A DNA stretch of 12,074 nt from the NCBI GenBank assembly GCA_037445575.1, contig JBBIKH010000102.1, positions 1 to 12,074 on the forward strand, given 5' to 3'. The DNA is from Oleimicrobium sp037445575. Its GTDB lineage: Bacteria > Zhuqueibacterota > Zhuqueibacteria > JANLFK01 > Oleimicrobiaceae. Shown piece by piece: positions 1 through 7,245 of this stretch. The translations under genes and the position numbers were made by a program. Within the stretch, counting starts at the first letter, position 1, and each line of letters begins with the position of its first letter. The notes below the pieces were generated by a model. That model had not been told where the DNA came from, did not search any database, and saw only the letters and a program-made list of their open reading frames with translations.

Positions 1-1
1 T

Positions 2-1045
2 GGGATATTCACGCATGTAGCCGTAGCCGCCGAAGATCTGCACCGCGTCGGTGGTGACCCGCATGGCCACATCCGAGGCAAAGACCTTCGTCATTGCCGA
101 CACCTTAGCGATGTCCGTGGCGCCGGAGTCGATATAGCGCGCCACGCTGTAGATAAGGGCGCGGGCGGCTTCGATCTGCGTGGCCATGTCCGCCAGCATG
201 TGCTGCACTGCCTGGAAGGCAATGATGGGCTGGCCGAACTGGTGCCGCTGGCGCGCATAGCTGACGGCCAAGTCGAATGCCCCTTGGGCGATGCCCAAAG
301 CTTGAGCTGCCACTCCCGGCCGGGACTTGTCCAGCGTTTTCATGGCGATAATGAAACCGTGCCCCTCTTTGCCGAGGAGATTCTCCTTTGGCACACGACA
401 GTCTTCGAAGATGAGCTCGCAGGTAGCTGAGGCGCGAATGCCCATCTTGTCTTCCTTCTTGCCGTAGGAGAAGCCCGGCATTCCCTCCTCGACGATAAAG
501 GCAGAGGCACCCCTTCCGCCGCGCGCAGGGTCGGTCATCGCGATGACCGTGTAGATCTTGGCCACCCCGCCGTTGGTGATAAAGTGCTTGGTGCCGTTGA
601 GCACGTAGGAGTCGCCATCACGGCGCGCCGTTGTCCTAATGGCTTCTGCGTCGGAGCCGGCTTCGGGCTCGGTCAAGCCGAAGGCTGCCAAAGCTTCGCC
701 GCTGGCCAGGCGCGGCAGGTAGCGAGCCTTTTGTTCCTCATTGCCGGCGATGAGAATGGGAAAGGCGCCGAGGGCCGTGCCGGCAAGGGCCAGGGCAATT
801 CCTCCGCAGGCTCGCGAGAGCTCTTCGGTCACCAGCACCAGGTCGAGCACTCCCCCTCCCATGCCGCCGTACTTCTCTTCGATCCACACTCGGAAAAAGT
901 CCATGTCGGCCAAGATCTTGACGATCTCCCAGGGGAATTCACCTGTTTGGTCGTGCTTGGCCGCCACGGGCCTGATCTTCTCCTCGGCCACCGTGCGCGC
1001 CATCTCCCGCAGCATCTTCTGCTCTTCGCTCAGGAAATAGTCCAT
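2..1045 (-). CDS. Acyl-CoA dehydrogenase (3' end outside window)
   Basis: Partial flavoprotein of the acyl-CoA dehydrogenase family, which oxidises acyl-CoA to trans-2-enoyl-CoA using FAD and passes electrons to electron-transfer flavoprotein. I translated 348 residues from the ATG at 1045-1043, and the frame is open to the left edge. The family is usually about 380 residues, so some 30-35 C-terminal residues are missing. Visible marks are the N-terminal helical domain (starting MDYFLSEEQK), the family signature GLTEPEAGSD at residues 123-132 leading into a beta domain with LNGTKHFITNG, and a C-terminal helical domain with RQFG-like RHQFGQPI and QIFGGYGY. The catalytic Glu usually found in a YEGT motif lies beyond the edge, so substrate chain length cannot be judged. 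AGGAG sits 9 nt before the start. It begins 19 nt after the rnc stop and is probably co-transcribed. Family assignment is firm; the substrate is unknown. Confidence 0.95.
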   Translation of the reverse strand, partial: MDYFLSEEQKMLREMARTVAEEKIRPVAAKHDQTGEFPWEIVKILADMDFFRVWIEEKYGGMGGGVLDLVLVTEELSRACGGIALALAGTALGAFPILIAGNEEQKARYLPRLASGEALAAFGLTEPEAGSDAEAIRTTARRDGDSYVLNGTKHFITNGGVAKIYTVIAMTDPARGGRGASAFIVEEGMPGFSYGKKEDKMGIRASATCELIFEDCRVPKENLLGKEGHGFIIAMKTLDKSRPGVAAQALGIAQGAFDLAVSYARQRHQFGQPIIAFQAVQHMLADMATQIEAARALIYSVARYIDSGATDIAKVSAMTKVFASDVAMRVTTDAVQIFGGYGYMREYP

Positions 1046-1064
1046 TGGGCTCCGCTCCTCTGCA

Positions 1065-1811
1065 TCAGATCACGTTCAGCTTGACCAGCGCACCGCGCGC
1101 CGCCTTCTGTTCGGCCGCCTTCTTGCTCCGCCCCTGTCCGGTACCATATTGCCGGTTGCCAATGTTGACCGCCACGGTAAAGACCTTGTCGTGCTCTGGG
1201 CCATCTTCGCGTTGCACGCGATAGGTGGGCGTTGGCAGCCGCTCTCGCTGGCAATACTCTAATAGGAGGCTCTTATAGTTTTGGTTCTCCTCGCGCCCAA
1301 GGATGCTGGGCAGACGGGAAAGAAGCAGGCGGTGGATAACCTTGCGTGCCTCTTCCAGTCCACCGTCCAGGTAGACCGCCCCGATCACTGCCTCCATGGC
1401 ATCGGCGAGAATAGAGGGGCGGTTCGCTCCCCCAGCTTTCCGTTCCTGCTCGCTGAGGAGGAGATAGTCCCCCATCTGGAGGCTGCGCGCCACATGGGCA
1501 AGCACCGCCCGGCTCAACGCCAACGACTTCATCACCGTCAGCTCCCCCTCCGGACGCCGCGGGTAGCGAGAGTAGAGATGCTCCACCACCACCAGCGCGA
1601 GCACCGCATCCCCCAAGAGTTCCAACCGTTCATTGGCCTCGTAGCGAGGCTCGCCGCTTTCCGCAAGGTACGAGCGGTGCTTGAGGGCCTTGGTAAGGTA
1701 CTCGGGGTTCTTGAAGCGGTACCCCAGTTTTCGCCAGAGGCCCTGTGCGGCAGCCGATTTCGCGCGGTGAGGCCAGAGGCCAAGTCTCTGCAGCAGGGAC
1801 AACACTGACAA
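1065..1811 (-). CDS. rnc: Ribonuclease III
   Basis: Endonuclease that cuts double-stranded RNA, acting in rRNA processing and mRNA decay in the cytoplasm. The 248-residue product has the RNase III signature NERLELLGDAVL at residues 60-71 and the second metal-binding motif DAMEAVIGAVYLDGG at 137-151. The expected acidic catalytic residues fall at E64, D68, D137 and E140. A double-stranded RNA-binding domain follows at about 178-246, ending GRSKKAAEQKAA. The start is TTG: an AGGAGG lies 11 nt upstream, formed by the last Arg codons of fabF, and no ATG is suitably placed. Only 2 nt separate the fabF stop from this start, so translational coupling to fabF is likely. The family is often linked to fatty-acid genes (for example acpP-rnc in Bacillus). 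About 23 N-terminal residues precede the conserved core, and the exact start is less sure than the gene. Confidence 0.96.
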   Translation of the reverse strand: MSVLSLLQRLGLWPHRAKSAAAQGLWRKLGYRFKNPEYLTKALKHRSYLAESGEPRYEANERLELLGDAVLALVVVEHLYSRYPRRPEGELTVMKSLALSRAVLAHVARSLQMGDYLLLSEQERKAGGANRPSILADAMEAVIGAVYLDGGLEEARKVIHRLLLSRLPSILGREENQNYKSLLLEYCQRERLPTPTYRVQREDGPEHDKVFTVAVNIGNRQYGTGQGRSKKAAEQKAARGALVKLNVI

Positions 1812-1813
1812 GG

Positions 1814-3055
1814 CTACTGGTACCTCCTCAGCGCAATGCAGACGTTGTGCCCACCAAAGCCAAAGGAGTTGCTCAGGGCTACGTTCACCTCGCTGGGACG
1901 AGCGCGGAGGGGCGTGTAGTCCAAGTCGCAGTCCGGGTCAGGCACTTCCAGGTTGATCGTGGGATGAATGGTCTGGTGCACGATAGTGAGCACCGTAGCG
2001 ACGAACTCGGCGGCACCCGATGCCCCTAGAAGGTGGCCGATCATGGACTTGGTGGAGCTAATTGCCACCTTGTAGGCATGCTCGCCGAGGGCGGCTTTGA
2101 TTGCCAGCGTTTCGGTGCGGTCATTGTATGGCGTGGAGGTGCCGTGGGCGTTGATATAGTCCACCTCTTCCGGGCGGACGCCTGCCTCTGCCATTGCCAG
2201 GCGCATGGCGCGAGCGGCGCCATCGCCGTCTTGATCCGGGGCGGTGATGTGATAAGCATCAGCGGTAAAGCCGACACCCACTACCTCCGCGTAGATCTTG
2301 GCGTTGCGGCGGAGGGCATGCCCAAGCTCCTCGAGCACCACCACCGCTGCGCCTTCGCCCATCACGAAGCCGTCGCGGTGCAGGTCAAAAGGACGGCTGG
2401 CTGCCTTGGGGTTGTCGTTCCGCGTGGACAGCGCCCGCATAGCATTAAAGCCTGCAAATCCCATCCTCGTGCACGACGCCTCAGAGCCACCGGTCACCAT
2501 CACGTCGGCGTCGCCGTAGGCCACCAGGCGATAGGCGTCCCCAATGGCGTGGGAGCTTGAGGCGCACGCCGAGACGGTCGAATAGTTTGGCCCCTTCAGT
2601 CCGTGGCGAATGGACACGTACCCTGGGGCAATATCGGCAATCATCATTGGAATGAAAAACGGGCTGATGCGCTGCGGCCCCTTGTCGAAAAGCACCTTGT
2701 ACTCGTGTTCGAAGGTGTCCATACCGCCGACCCCAGAGCCCAACACCACGCCGATGCGCGTGCGATCCTCGCAGCTAAGGTCGAGCCCCGCGTCCTGCAG
2801 CGCCAGGTCGGAGCAGGCGACCGCAAACTGGGTGAATCGGTCCATGCGCCTTGCTTCCTTGCGGTCGATGAACTTCTCCGGGTCAAAGTTCTTGACCCAG
2901 GCCGCGAACTTGGTGTCGAACTCGCTGGTGTCGAAATAGGTGACATAGTCAACGCCACTGGTTCCGGAGACGAGTGCCTGCCAGTACTCGTCCAGAGTCA
3001 AGCCCACGGGAGTTATTACTCCCATGCCAGTGACGACTACGCGTCGCTTGTCCAT
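1814..3055 (-). CDS. fabF: 3-oxoacyl-ACP synthase II (KAS II)
   Basis: Condensing enzyme that extends acyl-ACP by two carbons using malonyl-ACP during fatty-acid elongation. The 413-residue length matches FabF. The Cys-His-His triad is complete: C164 in VSACASSS, H304 in NAHGTSTP and H341 in SMIGHLLGASGA. The conserved K336 lies just before the last His, and a glycine-rich tail NSFGFGGHN is at 396-404. I chose the ATG at 3055-3053 (MDKRRVVVTGMG) because it gives the usual FabF N-terminus and has GAGG 6 nt upstream. A GTG 12 nt further upstream is in frame but lacks a good ribosome site. The gene is separated from acpP by 144 nt holding a strong hairpin, so its expression may differ from that of the genes before it. 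It runs almost directly into rnc. Confidence 0.98.
   Translation of the reverse strand: MDKRRVVVTGMGVITPVGLTLDEYWQALVSGTSGVDYVTYFDTSEFDTKFAAWVKNFDPEKFIDRKEARRMDRFTQFAVACSDLALQDAGLDLSCEDRTRIGVVLGSGVGGMDTFEHEYKVLFDKGPQRISPFFIPMMIADIAPGYVSIRHGLKGPNYSTVSACASSSHAIGDAYRLVAYGDADVMVTGGSEASCTRMGFAGFNAMRALSTRNDNPKAASRPFDLHRDGFVMGEGAAVVVLEELGHALRRNAKIYAEVVGVGFTADAYHITAPDQDGDGAARAMRLAMAEAGVRPEEVDYINAHGTSTPYNDRTETLAIKAALGEHAYKVAISSTKSMIGHLLGASGAAEFVATVLTIVHQTIHPTINLEVPDPDCDLDYTPLRARPSEVNVALSNSFGFGGHNVCIALRRYQ
1823..1828 (-). promoter_or_regulatory. Shine-Dalgarno site for rnc inside fabF
   Basis: AGGAGG on the minus strand, made by codons near the end of fabF, lies 11 nt before the TTG at 1811. It is the reason for choosing TTG over the in-frame GTG two codons later, which would be 17 nt away. 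Confidence 0.65.
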
Positions 3056-3111
3056 GCACCACCTCACGCTTGGTTCCTGGGCACAGACCCCCGCTCATTC
3101 CCACAAATAAG

Positions 3112-3149
3112 CCACCGAGGTAGCCGCACCCCGGGGGCATGCTCGGTGG
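3112..3149 (-). other. Second hairpin in the acpP-fabF gap
   Basis: An inverted repeat with 8-bp perfect arms (CCACCGAG and CTCGGTGG on the transcribed strand) and a 22-nt G+C-rich interval. It is followed on the minus strand by CTTATTTGTG, which is U-rich but not a clean U-run. It could be a weak second terminator, part of a longer leader structure for fabF, or chance. No protein-coding explanation was found. Confidence 0.4.
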
Positions 3150-3162
3150 TCGAAATGACGAG

Positions 3163-3187
3163 AAAAGTCCCGTCCGAAGACGGGACT
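3163..3187 (-). terminator. UUCG-loop hairpin after acpP (terminator or attenuator)
   Basis: On the minus strand AGTCCCGTC, TTCG and GACGGGACT form a perfect 9-bp stem closed by the very stable C(UUCG)G tetraloop. The 3' arm runs into TTTTCTC. The hairpin starts 12 nt after the acpP stop codon. The layout fits a Rho-independent terminator, although the U-tract is short and interrupted, so partial read-through into fabF is plausible. It could also act as a 3'-end stabiliser of the acpP message. Confidence 0.75.
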
Positions 3188-3199
3188 GAGTTGGCGAGA

Positions 3200-3454
3200 T
3201 TACTTCTTCTCGGCCAGCTTCTTGTCCAAGTACTCCAACGCCTTGCCCACCGTGGTCAGCTTCTCGGCCTCTTCATCGGGGATTTCGATGTCGAACTCCT
3301 CCTCGAAGGCCATGATGAGCTCCACCGTGTCCAAGGAATCGGCGCCGAGATCATCGATAAAGGACGCCGCCTCGGTGACCTCGTTGGCATCCACACCCAG
3401 CTGGTCGACGATGATCTCTTTTACCCGCTCCTTCACCTTCGGGTCAAGGGCCAT
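3200..3454 (-). CDS. acpP: Acyl carrier protein
   Basis: Small acidic carrier that holds the growing acyl chain as a thioester on 4'-phosphopantetheine and serves FabD, FabH, FabG, FabF and PlsX. The product has 84 residues, slightly longer than the usual 77-80 because of a lysine-rich tail (LDKKLAEKK). The modification site is S40 in the motif GADSLDTVE (residues 37-45). The surrounding acidic helix II and the EEEFDIEIPDEEAEKL stretch are typical. The ATG has a consensus AGGAGG 8 nt upstream, among the best ribosome sites in the window, as expected for a very abundant protein. It lies 71 nt after fabG, in its usual place, and is followed by a strong hairpin that could set its level apart from fabF. 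A weak promoter could lie in the fabG-acpP gap, but I could not support one. Confidence 0.98.
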   Translation of the reverse strand: MALDPKVKERVKEIIVDQLGVDANEVTEAASFIDDLGADSLDTVELIMAFEEEFDIEIPDEEAEKLTTVGKALEYLDKKLAEKK

Positions 3455-3525
3455 GATTCACACCTCCTCTCTCGTGACACGCCTTTACTGATTGGCCGTC
3501 GTTTATGCTCAAAACGTCGATCGTG

Positions 3526-4269
3526 TTACATCACCATGCCGCCGTCCACCTGGATCACTTGGCCTGTGATATAGGCGGCTGCAGGGGAGGCCAAGAAGAC
3601 CACCACCTCGGCCACTTCCTCCGGCTGGCCGACGCGACGCAGGGGAATTACGTTCAGATACGACTGCCGCACACTCTCCGGGAGACCCTTAGTCATTTCG
3701 GTCTCGATGAAGCCTGGGGCCACGGCATTCACCGTGATGCCCCGGCCGGCCAACTCGCGCGCCGCCGACTTGGTCAAGCCGATCAACCCTGCCTTGGAGG
3801 CTGCATAGTTCGCCTGCCCCACATTGCCGATCAGGCCGATGACCGAGCTGATGTTGATGATCCGGCCGCTGCGCTGCTTGATCATCACCTTGGCTGCCGC
3901 CTTCAGACAGTTAAAGGCCCCTTTTAGGTTGACGGCAATCACCTGATCCCAATCGCTTTCCTTCATGCGCAGCAGAAGGTCGTCGCGGGCGATGCCGGCG
4001 TTGTTGACCAGGATATCGAGGCCACCCAGGCGCTCCACACATGCTGCGATCAGTTGTTCCGCCTGTTCCGAGGCAGCCACATCAGTACGCAGGGCCAAGG
4101 CCTTCCTGCCCGTGGCCATGATCTCCTGCGCCGTTCTGGTGGCACTCTCCTCATCGATATCGGCAACAGCCACGTGGCACCCTTCCCTGGCGAGTGTCAA
4201 GGCTATGCTTCTACCTATGCCGCGCCCTGCGCCGGTGACCGCTGCAACTTTGCCTTCCAAGATGGCCAC
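3526..4269 (-). CDS. fabG: 3-oxoacyl-ACP reductase
   Basis: NADPH-dependent short-chain dehydrogenase that reduces 3-oxoacyl-ACP to 3-hydroxyacyl-ACP, the first reductive step of each fatty-acid cycle. With a GTG start at 4269-4267 the product has 247 residues, the usual FabG length. It shows the cofactor motif TGAGRGIG (12-19), NNAG (89-92), N114, and the catalytic set S142, Y155 and K159 in the pattern SV...YAASK. The tail PEEVAEVVVFLASPAA and the ending VDGGMVM are typical. I preferred GTG because AGGAGG lies 4 nt upstream and the protein then begins at the conserved LEGKVAAVTG. An upstream in-frame start at 4308 would add 13 non-conserved residues and overlap fabD. The gap to fabD is 16 nt, so the two are in one operon. 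Confidence 0.97.
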   Translation of the reverse strand: MAILEGKVAAVTGAGRGIGRSIALTLAREGCHVAVADIDEESATRTAQEIMATGRKALALRTDVAASEQAEQLIAACVERLGGLDILVNNAGIARDDLLLRMKESDWDQVIAVNLKGAFNCLKAAAKVMIKQRSGRIINISSVIGLIGNVGQANYAASKAGLIGLTKSAARELAGRGITVNAVAPGFIETEMTKGLPESVRQSYLNVIPLRRVGQPEEVAEVVVFLASPAAAYITGQVIQVDGGMVM

Positions 4270-4285
4270 GGTTCCTCCTTGCGCC

Positions 4286-5203
4286 TCAGAGCTGGTCGAG
4301 TTCCTCACGTGTCCCTACTGTGCGCCCAGGGACTTCTTTGTTGATCCTCTTGAGGAGGCCAGTGAGAACGCTGCCGGGGCCGACTTCGTAGAAGACGGTG
4401 GCGCCATCGGCAATCATGTTTTGGATAGTCATCTGCCACAACACGGGCTTTGACAGCTGTTCCCACAGAAGCTTCCGAATCTCTGCCGCTTTCTGCACTG
4501 GCCGCGCGGTGACGTTGGCGTAGACGGGGATGCGGGCGTCGCTGATCTCCGCCGCTTCCAGCACGTCACCCATACGCGCGCGAGCGTGGTCCATGAGCGG
4601 GGAGTGGAAAGCTCCACTCACCACCAGCTCCACGGTGCGCTTGGCGCCCCGCGCCCGTGCCAGCTCCATGGCTCGTGCCACTGCCGCCCTGGCGCCCGAG
4701 ACCACGATTTGCCCGGGGCAGTTGTAATTAGCCGGTTGGACTATGCCCGCGTCGCCGGCCTCAGCGCAGAGCTCGGCAACCGTGGGCTCGTCCAGCCCGA
4801 TGATGGCCGCCATCGTGCCCGGAGCAATGGTCCCGGCCTCCTGCATGAGCCGCCCCCGCTCTTTGACAACGCGCAGCGCCTGGGCGAAGCTCATTGCCCC
4901 GGCGGCTACCAGCGCCGAGTATTCGCCAAGGCTGTGCCCGGCAGCCATGTCCGGCACTACGCCGCGCTCGCGCAACAGTGCATCGACGATGGCCGAATGC
5001 ACGAAGATGGCCGGCTGGGTGATGGCCGTCTGCTTCAGCCTCTCTTCAGGCCCATTGAAGCAGACGTCCGCCAGATCGAAGCCAAGGATCTCCTGCGCCT
5101 GCGCGAAAAGCTCCCGCGCGAGGGGATAGGCCTCGTACAAGTCGTGGGCCATCCCCACGTACTGTGAAGCCTGACCAGGGAACTGGAATGCCACCGCGCT
5201 CAT
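4286..5203 (-). CDS. fabD: Malonyl-CoA:ACP transacylase
   Basis: Transfers malonate from CoA to ACP, supplying the extender unit for FabH and FabF. The 305-residue product has the family pattern: FPGQASQYVGM near the N-terminus (Q11), the nucleophile S91 in GHSLGEYSALVAAGA, R116 that binds the malonyl carboxylate, and H200 in SGAFHSPLM. The C-terminal region contains the usual YEVGPGSVLTGLLKRI. Its ATG overlaps the stop codon of the upstream lipoprotein gene in an ATGA arrangement (5200-5203), so translation is probably coupled to that gene rather than directly to fabH as in the textbook order. No change in active-site residues is visible. Confidence 0.98.
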   Translation of the reverse strand: MSAVAFQFPGQASQYVGMAHDLYEAYPLARELFAQAQEILGFDLADVCFNGPEERLKQTAITQPAIFVHSAIVDALLRERGVVPDMAAGHSLGEYSALVAAGAMSFAQALRVVKERGRLMQEAGTIAPGTMAAIIGLDEPTVAELCAEAGDAGIVQPANYNCPGQIVVSGARAAVARAMELARARGAKRTVELVVSGAFHSPLMDHARARMGDVLEAAEISDARIPVYANVTARPVQKAAEIRKLLWEQLSKPVLWQMTIQNMIADGATVFYEVGPGSVLTGLLKRINKEVPGRTVGTREELDQL

Positions 5204-6213
5204 TGCCGTTCGATCTGTTTGCGCAGCCTTGCTGCTTCCTGCCGGGCCGTGCGCACCCTTGCCAGAGCGTCAAGGTACATGTCCTTAGCCTGCAGCTTGA
5301 TGGCACGCTGGTATTCCGCTTCGGCTTTGTCCCAGTCGCCGAGCACCTCCATTGCCAGCCCAAGATTGTAGTGGGCTGCGGCATTCCGTGGCTCGTTGGC
5401 GACCGCCTGGGCGAAGGCGTCGCGGGCCTCTGCCCACAGTCCCCGCTGCGCGTACTTCCTGCCGACGGTCATCATCCCCTTGCCCTTTTCGATGGGCCGG
5501 CGCTCCACCACCACGTACGGGGCAATCTGCCGGGCAAACTCCTCTACCACCTCCCCCAGCAGGTCTTTCAGTATCTGCTCTCTGGGCTTCAAGGTGCCCC
5601 GTCCGGCTACCACTTTGCCGCTGTCATAGGACTTGGTGTTGGACTTGACCGCCAGCAGTTCGCCCGTTTCCACTTTGACCATGCGGAAGGTAACTCCCAC
5701 TGCGCCCCGGCGGATGCGATACTCCTGGTCCACGAGGACGGTCTTCATGATCTCCTCGCGCACCTCTTTGTTGCCCCGGCGCACGGTGCGGTACTGCCCG
5801 GTCCCCACCTTACGTTCAACTTTTTCCGTGCCCACCTGGTCGGGCTCAAGCGAGTAGGCAGTGACCTCCCCAAAGATGAGCGCATCGACCCCCAACAGGC
5901 GTCCCACTTCCTTGGCGGTGGCCGCGTCGACCACCCCCGCCATGGCCAGCTTGTGCTCCTCGAGGATCTGCATCACGCGTTCCCGCTCAACCAGCTGAAA
6001 GAACTTGCTCTCGAAGAGGCGGGAGGTGAGCATACTGCTGGCGATGGCGCCCGAATTCTCCGGCCCGGCAAAGTCCACAATCGCGATGCTTTTGATGCCG
6101 GTAATGTCCACCTGTGCAGGTTTGGTCACCGGCACGGCAATGCGCGAGCTGGCGCACTGCAGGGTGATGGATAGCAGCACCACGAGCGCGCCCACCACAA
6201 TACGACGGTTCAT
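5200..6213 (-). CDS. CsgG-like probable lipoprotein with C-terminal TPRs
   Basis: Function unknown; probably an envelope protein. The 337-residue product begins with a short basic stretch and a hydrophobic core (residues 1-19) ending in Cys20 within TLQCASS. This looks like a lipoprotein signal, but Gln at -1 is not canonical. Residues about 40-120 resemble the CsgG fold: KSIAIVDFAG, then FFQLVERERVMQILEEHKL, then GRLLGVDALIFGEV. A charged insertion (about 121-168) interrupts it, and the fold resumes at about 171-235 (VTFRMVKVETGELL, then LLGEVVEEFARQI). Two tetratricopeptide repeats follow at about 246-313 (for example HYNLGLAMEVLGDWDKAEAEY), and then an Arg/Lys/Glu-rich helix. It lies 42 nt after fabH and overlaps fabD by 4 nt. 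The start has GGGAGGG 7 nt upstream. CsgG itself forms an outer-membrane secretion pore, but the family name does not prove a pore here. Confidence 0.85.
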   Translation of the reverse strand: MNRRIVVGALVVLLSITLQCASSRIAVPVTKPAQVDITGIKSIAIVDFAGPENSGAIASSMLTSRLFESKFFQLVERERVMQILEEHKLAMAGVVDAATAKEVGRLLGVDALIFGEVTAYSLEPDQVGTEKVERKVGTGQYRTVRRGNKEVREEIMKTVLVDQEYRIRRGAVGVTFRMVKVETGELLAVKSNTKSYDSGKVVAGRGTLKPREQILKDLLGEVVEEFARQIAPYVVVERRPIEKGKGMMTVGRKYAQRGLWAEARDAFAQAVANEPRNAAAHYNLGLAMEVLGDWDKAEAEYQRAIKLQAKDMYLDALARVRTARQEAARLRKQIERQ

Positions 6214-6255
6214 ACGGTATCCCTCCCCGCGATTCGTTGCAGGCTGAGGCTGCTG

Positions 6256-7245
6256 TCACATCCGCACAGCTGCCGACGCCCAAGTGAATCCCGCACCGAA
6301 GGCCACCATCACCACCACATCGCCTTCCTTGATGCGCCCCGACCTCCGGGCCTCGTCCAACGCAATGGGGATGCTCGCCGCAGAGGTGTTGCCGTATTGA
6401 TCGACATTGACGTAGAGCCGTTCCTGAGGAATACCCACCCGCTTGGCGGTGGCATCCATAATCCGCCGGTTGGCCTGGTGAGGGATGAGGAGCTTGACCT
6501 GGTCGCTTGTCAACCCGGTGTTGGTCAGGATCACCTCGGCGGCGTCACCCATGGCGGTGACGGCATATTTGAAGACTTCCCTGCCTTCCATCTTGATGAA
6601 GAACATGCGCTGGGCAATGGTCTCCGGTGATGGTCGATGTTTGACGCCGCCGCCGGGCATATAAAGCAGATGGTGTAGGCGGCCGTCGCTCTTCATGTAG
6701 GTGCCCAATATGCCTCGCCCTTCGCGCGCCGGCTCCAATATTGCCGCCCCGGCACCATCACCAAAAAGCACGCACGTGGCGCGGTCCTCATAATCGGTGA
6801 TCAACGACAGGGTCTCGGCGCCAATCACCAACACCCTCTGTGCCTGGCCGCTGCCGATGAGGGCATCGCCCAAGGATAGCCCGTAGAGAAAGCCGGAGCA
6901 GGCGGCGGCTATATCGAAGGCAGCAGCGTTGGTCGCACCAAGTTTCTGCTGCACAAAGCACGCCGTCGAGGGAAAGCCTATGTCACCGGTGACGGTGCCG
7001 ACAATGATCACATCCAGCTGCTCAGGGGATAATCCGCCATCGTCCAAGGCCCGGCGGGCTGCCTCGGCAGCCAAGTCGGAGGTGAATACCCCCTCCTCGA
7101 CAATGTGGCGCACCTCCATGCCGGTGCGCTCCTTGATCCACTCATCGGAAGTGTCGACGAGTTTCTCCAGATCGGCATTGGTGAGAATCCGGTCTGGAAC
7201 ACACATCCCCGTGCCCGTGATCATGGAATGCGGTTGCCTAGCCAA
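6256..7245 (-). CDS. fabH: 3-oxoacyl-ACP synthase III (KAS III)
   Basis: Starts fatty-acid synthesis by condensing an acyl-CoA primer with malonyl-ACP. The 329-residue product carries the complete Cys-His-Asn triad: C116 in DIAAACSGFLYGL, H256 in IPHQANRRI and N286 in YGNTSAAS. The start is TTG at 7245-7243, with AGGAG 6 nt upstream, and it overlaps the end of plsX by 8 nt. An ATG seven codons later would also leave the conserved ITGTG start intact but has a poorer ribosome site. The overlap with plsX suggests coupled translation. Primer preference (acetyl or branched-chain) cannot be told from the visible motifs. Confidence 0.97.
   Translation of the reverse strand: MARQPHSMITGTGMCVPDRILTNADLEKLVDTSDEWIKERTGMEVRHIVEEGVFTSDLAAEAARRALDDGGLSPEQLDVIIVGTVTGDIGFPSTACFVQQKLGATNAAAFDIAAACSGFLYGLSLGDALIGSGQAQRVLVIGAETLSLITDYEDRATCVLFGDGAGAAILEPAREGRGILGTYMKSDGRLHHLLYMPGGGVKHRPSPETIAQRMFFIKMEGREVFKYAVTAMGDAAEVILTNTGLTSDQVKLLIPHQANRRIMDATAKRVGIPQERLYVNVDQYGNTSAASIPIALDEARRSGRIKEGDVVVMVAFGAGFTWASAAVRM

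Noticed and set aside
2949..3140. 63-codon minus-strand frame starting in the acpP-fabF gap
   Set aside because: It runs far into fabF in another frame, has no good ribosome site and no recognisable motif. The inverted repeat there explains the sequence better.
3455..3525. Possible internal promoter before acpP (TTGAGC ... TAAAGG)
   Set aside because: The spacer is 19 nt and the -10 match is poor, so it is no better than chance.
4270..4308. Upstream extension of fabG into fabD
   Set aside because: It adds 13 non-conserved residues. The GTG at 4269 has AGGAGG upstream and gives the family's normal N-terminus.
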